From the NCBI GenBank assembly GCA_964521625.1, contig CAZFSM010000001.1, positions 186,001 to 250,000 of the forward strand: DNA of 64,000 bases. Direction: 5' to 3'. The position numbers were made by a program, and so were the translations under genes. Source of the stretch: UBA1444 sp964521625. Its GTDB lineage: Bacteria > Bacillota > Negativicutes > UBA1444. Below the pieces are notes generated by a model. That model saw only the letters and a list, made by a program, of their open reading frames with translations, did not search any database and was not told the DNA's origin. Below are positions 62,337 to 64,000 of this stretch, piece by piece; within the stretch, counting starts at the first letter, position 1, and each line of letters starts with the position of its first letter.

Positions 62337-63335
62337 TTAGGCTTGCCCAGCAAAATAATCTTTGTAGTGATAGAGGGCGGGGGCGCCGCCGGTGTGGACA
62401 AAGACGACGTTTTCGCCTTTTTTGAATCGGCCCTGGCGAATCAGCCCGACCAGGCCAGCGAACGACTTTCCGGTATAGACCGGGTCGAGCAGAATGGCTT
62501 CGGTTCTGGCCATCAGGGTCACAGCTTCCACCATTTCCGGTGTTGGCAGCGAATAGCCTGGTCCGACGTAACCTTCGACACAATCGACCATCGCTTCCGG
62601 GAAATCAAGTCCGAGCCGTTTGGCGGTAGCTACTGCGTCCTTGATGATTACCGGGCGCTGGGTTTCATTTGGGCGGCTGATGTTGATGCCAATTACCGGG
62701 ATGTTGGTGTTGTTGCCCCAGAAACCGACAGCCAGTCCGGCATGGGTGCCGCCGCTGCCGCTGGTGCACACGACATAATCGATATTCAGATCTTTGTCAA
62801 AGGCTTGGGCGATGATTTCTTCGGCGCAGGCCACGTAACCCAGCGTGCCGACCGCATTGGAACCGCCGCCGGGGATGATGTAAGGGTTTCCGCCCTTTTG
62901 ACGGATAGAATCGGCCAGTTTTTCCATTGCTTCCATTACGTTGGAGCCACCGGGGACGACTGTGACGCTGGCGACTCCCATCAAATGAAACAGAAAATTG
63001 TTGCCGGAGGCTTGCTCGTTATAACTGCCAGGCACGCGTTCCTCGATAATGAAATGGCAGGGCAGGCCTTCTTTACAAGCGGCCGCGAGTGTCAACCGAC
63101 AATGGTTCGATTGAACCGCGCCACAGGTAATCAGGGTATCGGCGCCCTGGGCATAGGCATCAGCGACCAGAAATTCGAGTTTGCGGGTTTTATTGCCGCC
63201 GCCGGCCAGACCGAGCATATCGTCGCGTTTGATCCAGAGGTTCGGACCGCCCAGTTCTTTGGTAAGTCGGGGCAGGAATTCCAGGGGGGTCTGTCCTTCT
63301 GTATAACGTCGACGTGGAAATTGCGCCAGATTCAT
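62337..63335 (-). CDS. dcyD: D-cysteine desulfhydrase / ACC deaminase family PLP enzyme
   Basis: A protein of about 332 residues of fold type II. The PLP lysine is in LAGGGNKTRKLEFL near residue 45, with CGAVQSNHCRLTLAAA near residue 70 and the phosphate-binding loop CTSGSGGTHAGLA near residue 192. The ATG at 63335 with GAGGTGG upstream gives the family N-terminus MNLAQFPRRRYTEGQTPLEF. It probably beta-eliminates a D-amino acid such as D-cysteine, beta-chloro-D-alanine or a relative, giving pyruvate and ammonia. It is divergent from the LysR gene. Confidence 0.85.
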   Translation of the reverse strand: MNLAQFPRRRYTEGQTPLEFLPRLTKELGGPNLWIKRDDMLGLAGGGNKTRKLEFLVADAYAQGADTLITCGAVQSNHCRLTLAAACKEGLPCHFIIEERVPGSYNEQASGNNFLFHLMGVASVTVVPGGSNVMEAMEKLADSIRQKGGNPYIIPGGGSNAVGTLGYVACAEEIIAQAFDKDLNIDYVVCTSGSGGTHAGLAVGFWGNNTNIPVIGINISRPNETQRPVIIKDAVATAKRLGLDFPEAMVDCVEGYVGPGYSLPTPEMVEAVTLMARTEAILLDPVYTGKSFAGLVGLIRQGRFKKGENVVFVHTGGAPALYHYKDYFAGQA

Positions 63336-63488
63336 TTTTGCACGCCACCTCTCAAAAAATTCTTCAACTAATTTCAAGTATAGATTATAATTGAAAATAA
63401 ATAAAATAAATTATTCTGATATTTACAATAATGGATTGCTTATTATCAGTGCAAGGGTTTTGGATAGAGGAACCGAGAGGAGCGCATT

Positions 63489-64000
63489 ATGATAGACCAG
63501 TCATTGCTTGTGTTTGTGACTGTGGCGGAGAAAAAGAGTTTTACCCGTGCCGCCGAGGCATTGCATATGACCCAGCCTGCCGTAAGTCAGTATATCCAGA
63601 CGCTGGAGAAAAATGTCGGCGCCAAACTGCTTGACCGCAACAATAAATATGTACAATTGAATAAAGCCGGTGAAATCGTCTATCATCATGCCAATGAGAT
63701 CATCGGATTGTATACGCAGATGCAGAAACTGCTGGATGATGCAATGAACAAGGCCAGCGGCAATCTGGCAATCGGCGCCAGTTACACTTTTGGCGAGTAT
63801 ATTCTGCCGCACATCGTCGGCTATCTCCGGGTTCATTACCCGTTGATCAAACCCAAAATCACGATTGCCAACACCAAGCGGATTTCGGAGTGGGTGGCCA
63901 ACCGACAGCTCGATGTCGGTATTGTCGACGGCGAGATTCACCATAGCAACTTGCCGCTGGAAGCCTTTGCCGATGATTTGATGTATATCGTTGCTTCCGC
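63489..64000 (+). CDS. LysR family transcriptional regulator, 3'-truncated by window
   Basis: The first 170 residues are present. The winged helix is FTRAAEALHMTQPAVSQYIQ, then TLEKNVGAKLLDR, near residues 18-50, and the start of the substrate-binding domain is LAIGASYTFGEYILPHIVG near residue 93. GAGAGGAG lies before the ATG. The divergent arrangement with dcyD, over an AT-rich 153-bp gap, suggests that it activates dcyD and perhaps the D-amino-acid operon beyond. The gene continues past the window edge. Confidence 0.9.
   Translation, partial: MIDQSLLVFVTVAEKKSFTRAAEALHMTQPAVSQYIQTLEKNVGAKLLDRNNKYVQLNKAGEIVYHHANEIIGLYTQMQKLLDDAMNKASGNLAIGASYTFGEYILPHIVGYLRVHYPLIKPKITIANTKRISEWVANRQLDVGIVDGEIHHSNLPLEAFADDLMYIVAS

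Noticed and set aside
62343..63371. 342-codon plus-strand open frame
   Set aside because: It is fully antisense to the desulfhydrase-like gene, whose PLP motifs are unmistakable. No family motif is seen in the antisense product.

Overview
The window looks like chromosomal DNA of an anaerobic, amino-acid- and sugar-acid-fermenting Bacillota with moderate GC. A Sporomusa-like Negativicutes is my best guess, but this is inferred from gene content only. Supporting signs are a nearly complete lysine-fermentation operon, solute transporters of the tripartite tricarboxylate and Dpp type, strong AGGAGG ribosome binding sites, many TTG/GTG starts, a sigma-54 promoter and dense c-di-GMP signalling. No rRNA, tRNA, CRISPR array, phage or insertion sequence was seen.

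1-11.9 kb, acid-sugar block. The end of a Fis-type (probably sigma-54-dependent) regulator is followed by a good -24/-12 promoter and a pdxA2-tctCBA operon. Converging on it is a minus-strand operon: gntR, a livF remnant, Zn-alcohol dehydrogenase, LarA-like racemase, a second Zn-alcohol dehydrogenase, split transketolase and an OtnI/Hyi-type isomerase. Together these suggest uptake, epimerisation/oxidation and C2-transfer degradation of a small sugar acid or hydroxy acid.

12-16 kb holds tyrS behind an attenuator-like leader, an orphan citG-type gene and an amidase. 16-23 kb is a tightly overlapping minus-strand lysine operon, kamA-kdd-kamB-kamD-kamE-kal-kce. It is divergent from an RpiR regulator followed by a PucR regulator, with several inverted repeats between.

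26-28 kb holds the most unusual feature. A HutP-family protein gene is followed on the same strand by a sigma-70-type promoter and a leader of about 285 nt. The leader contains two copies of TGAGTGYAAGAG and an intrinsic terminator, then a CaiB/BaiF CoA-transferase gene. This looks like a HutP-type antitermination circuit controlling a gene other than hut.

28-39 kb: a stand-alone biotinyl domain, an RDD membrane protein, a DEAD-box helicase, an AI-2E transporter, then a Dpp-type ABC operon ending in a divergent alanine-dehydrogenase-like gene, and a DMT transporter. 39-52 kb: four large GGDEF/EAL/HD-GYP proteins interspersed with glgC, a purple-acid-phosphatase-like enzyme, a FliB-like cysteine-cluster protein and an SDR dehydrogenase. 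52-57 kb: MFS, DMT and MATE transporters and a membrane-anchored alpha/beta hydrolase.

57-64 kb: a minus-strand operon (D-threonine-aldolase-like PLP enzyme, D-aminoacylase-like amidohydrolase, DcuC carrier, M20 amidohydrolase), then a D-cysteine-desulfhydrase-like gene divergent from a LysR regulator that runs off the window. It probably serves D-amino-acid or N-acyl-amino-acid catabolism.
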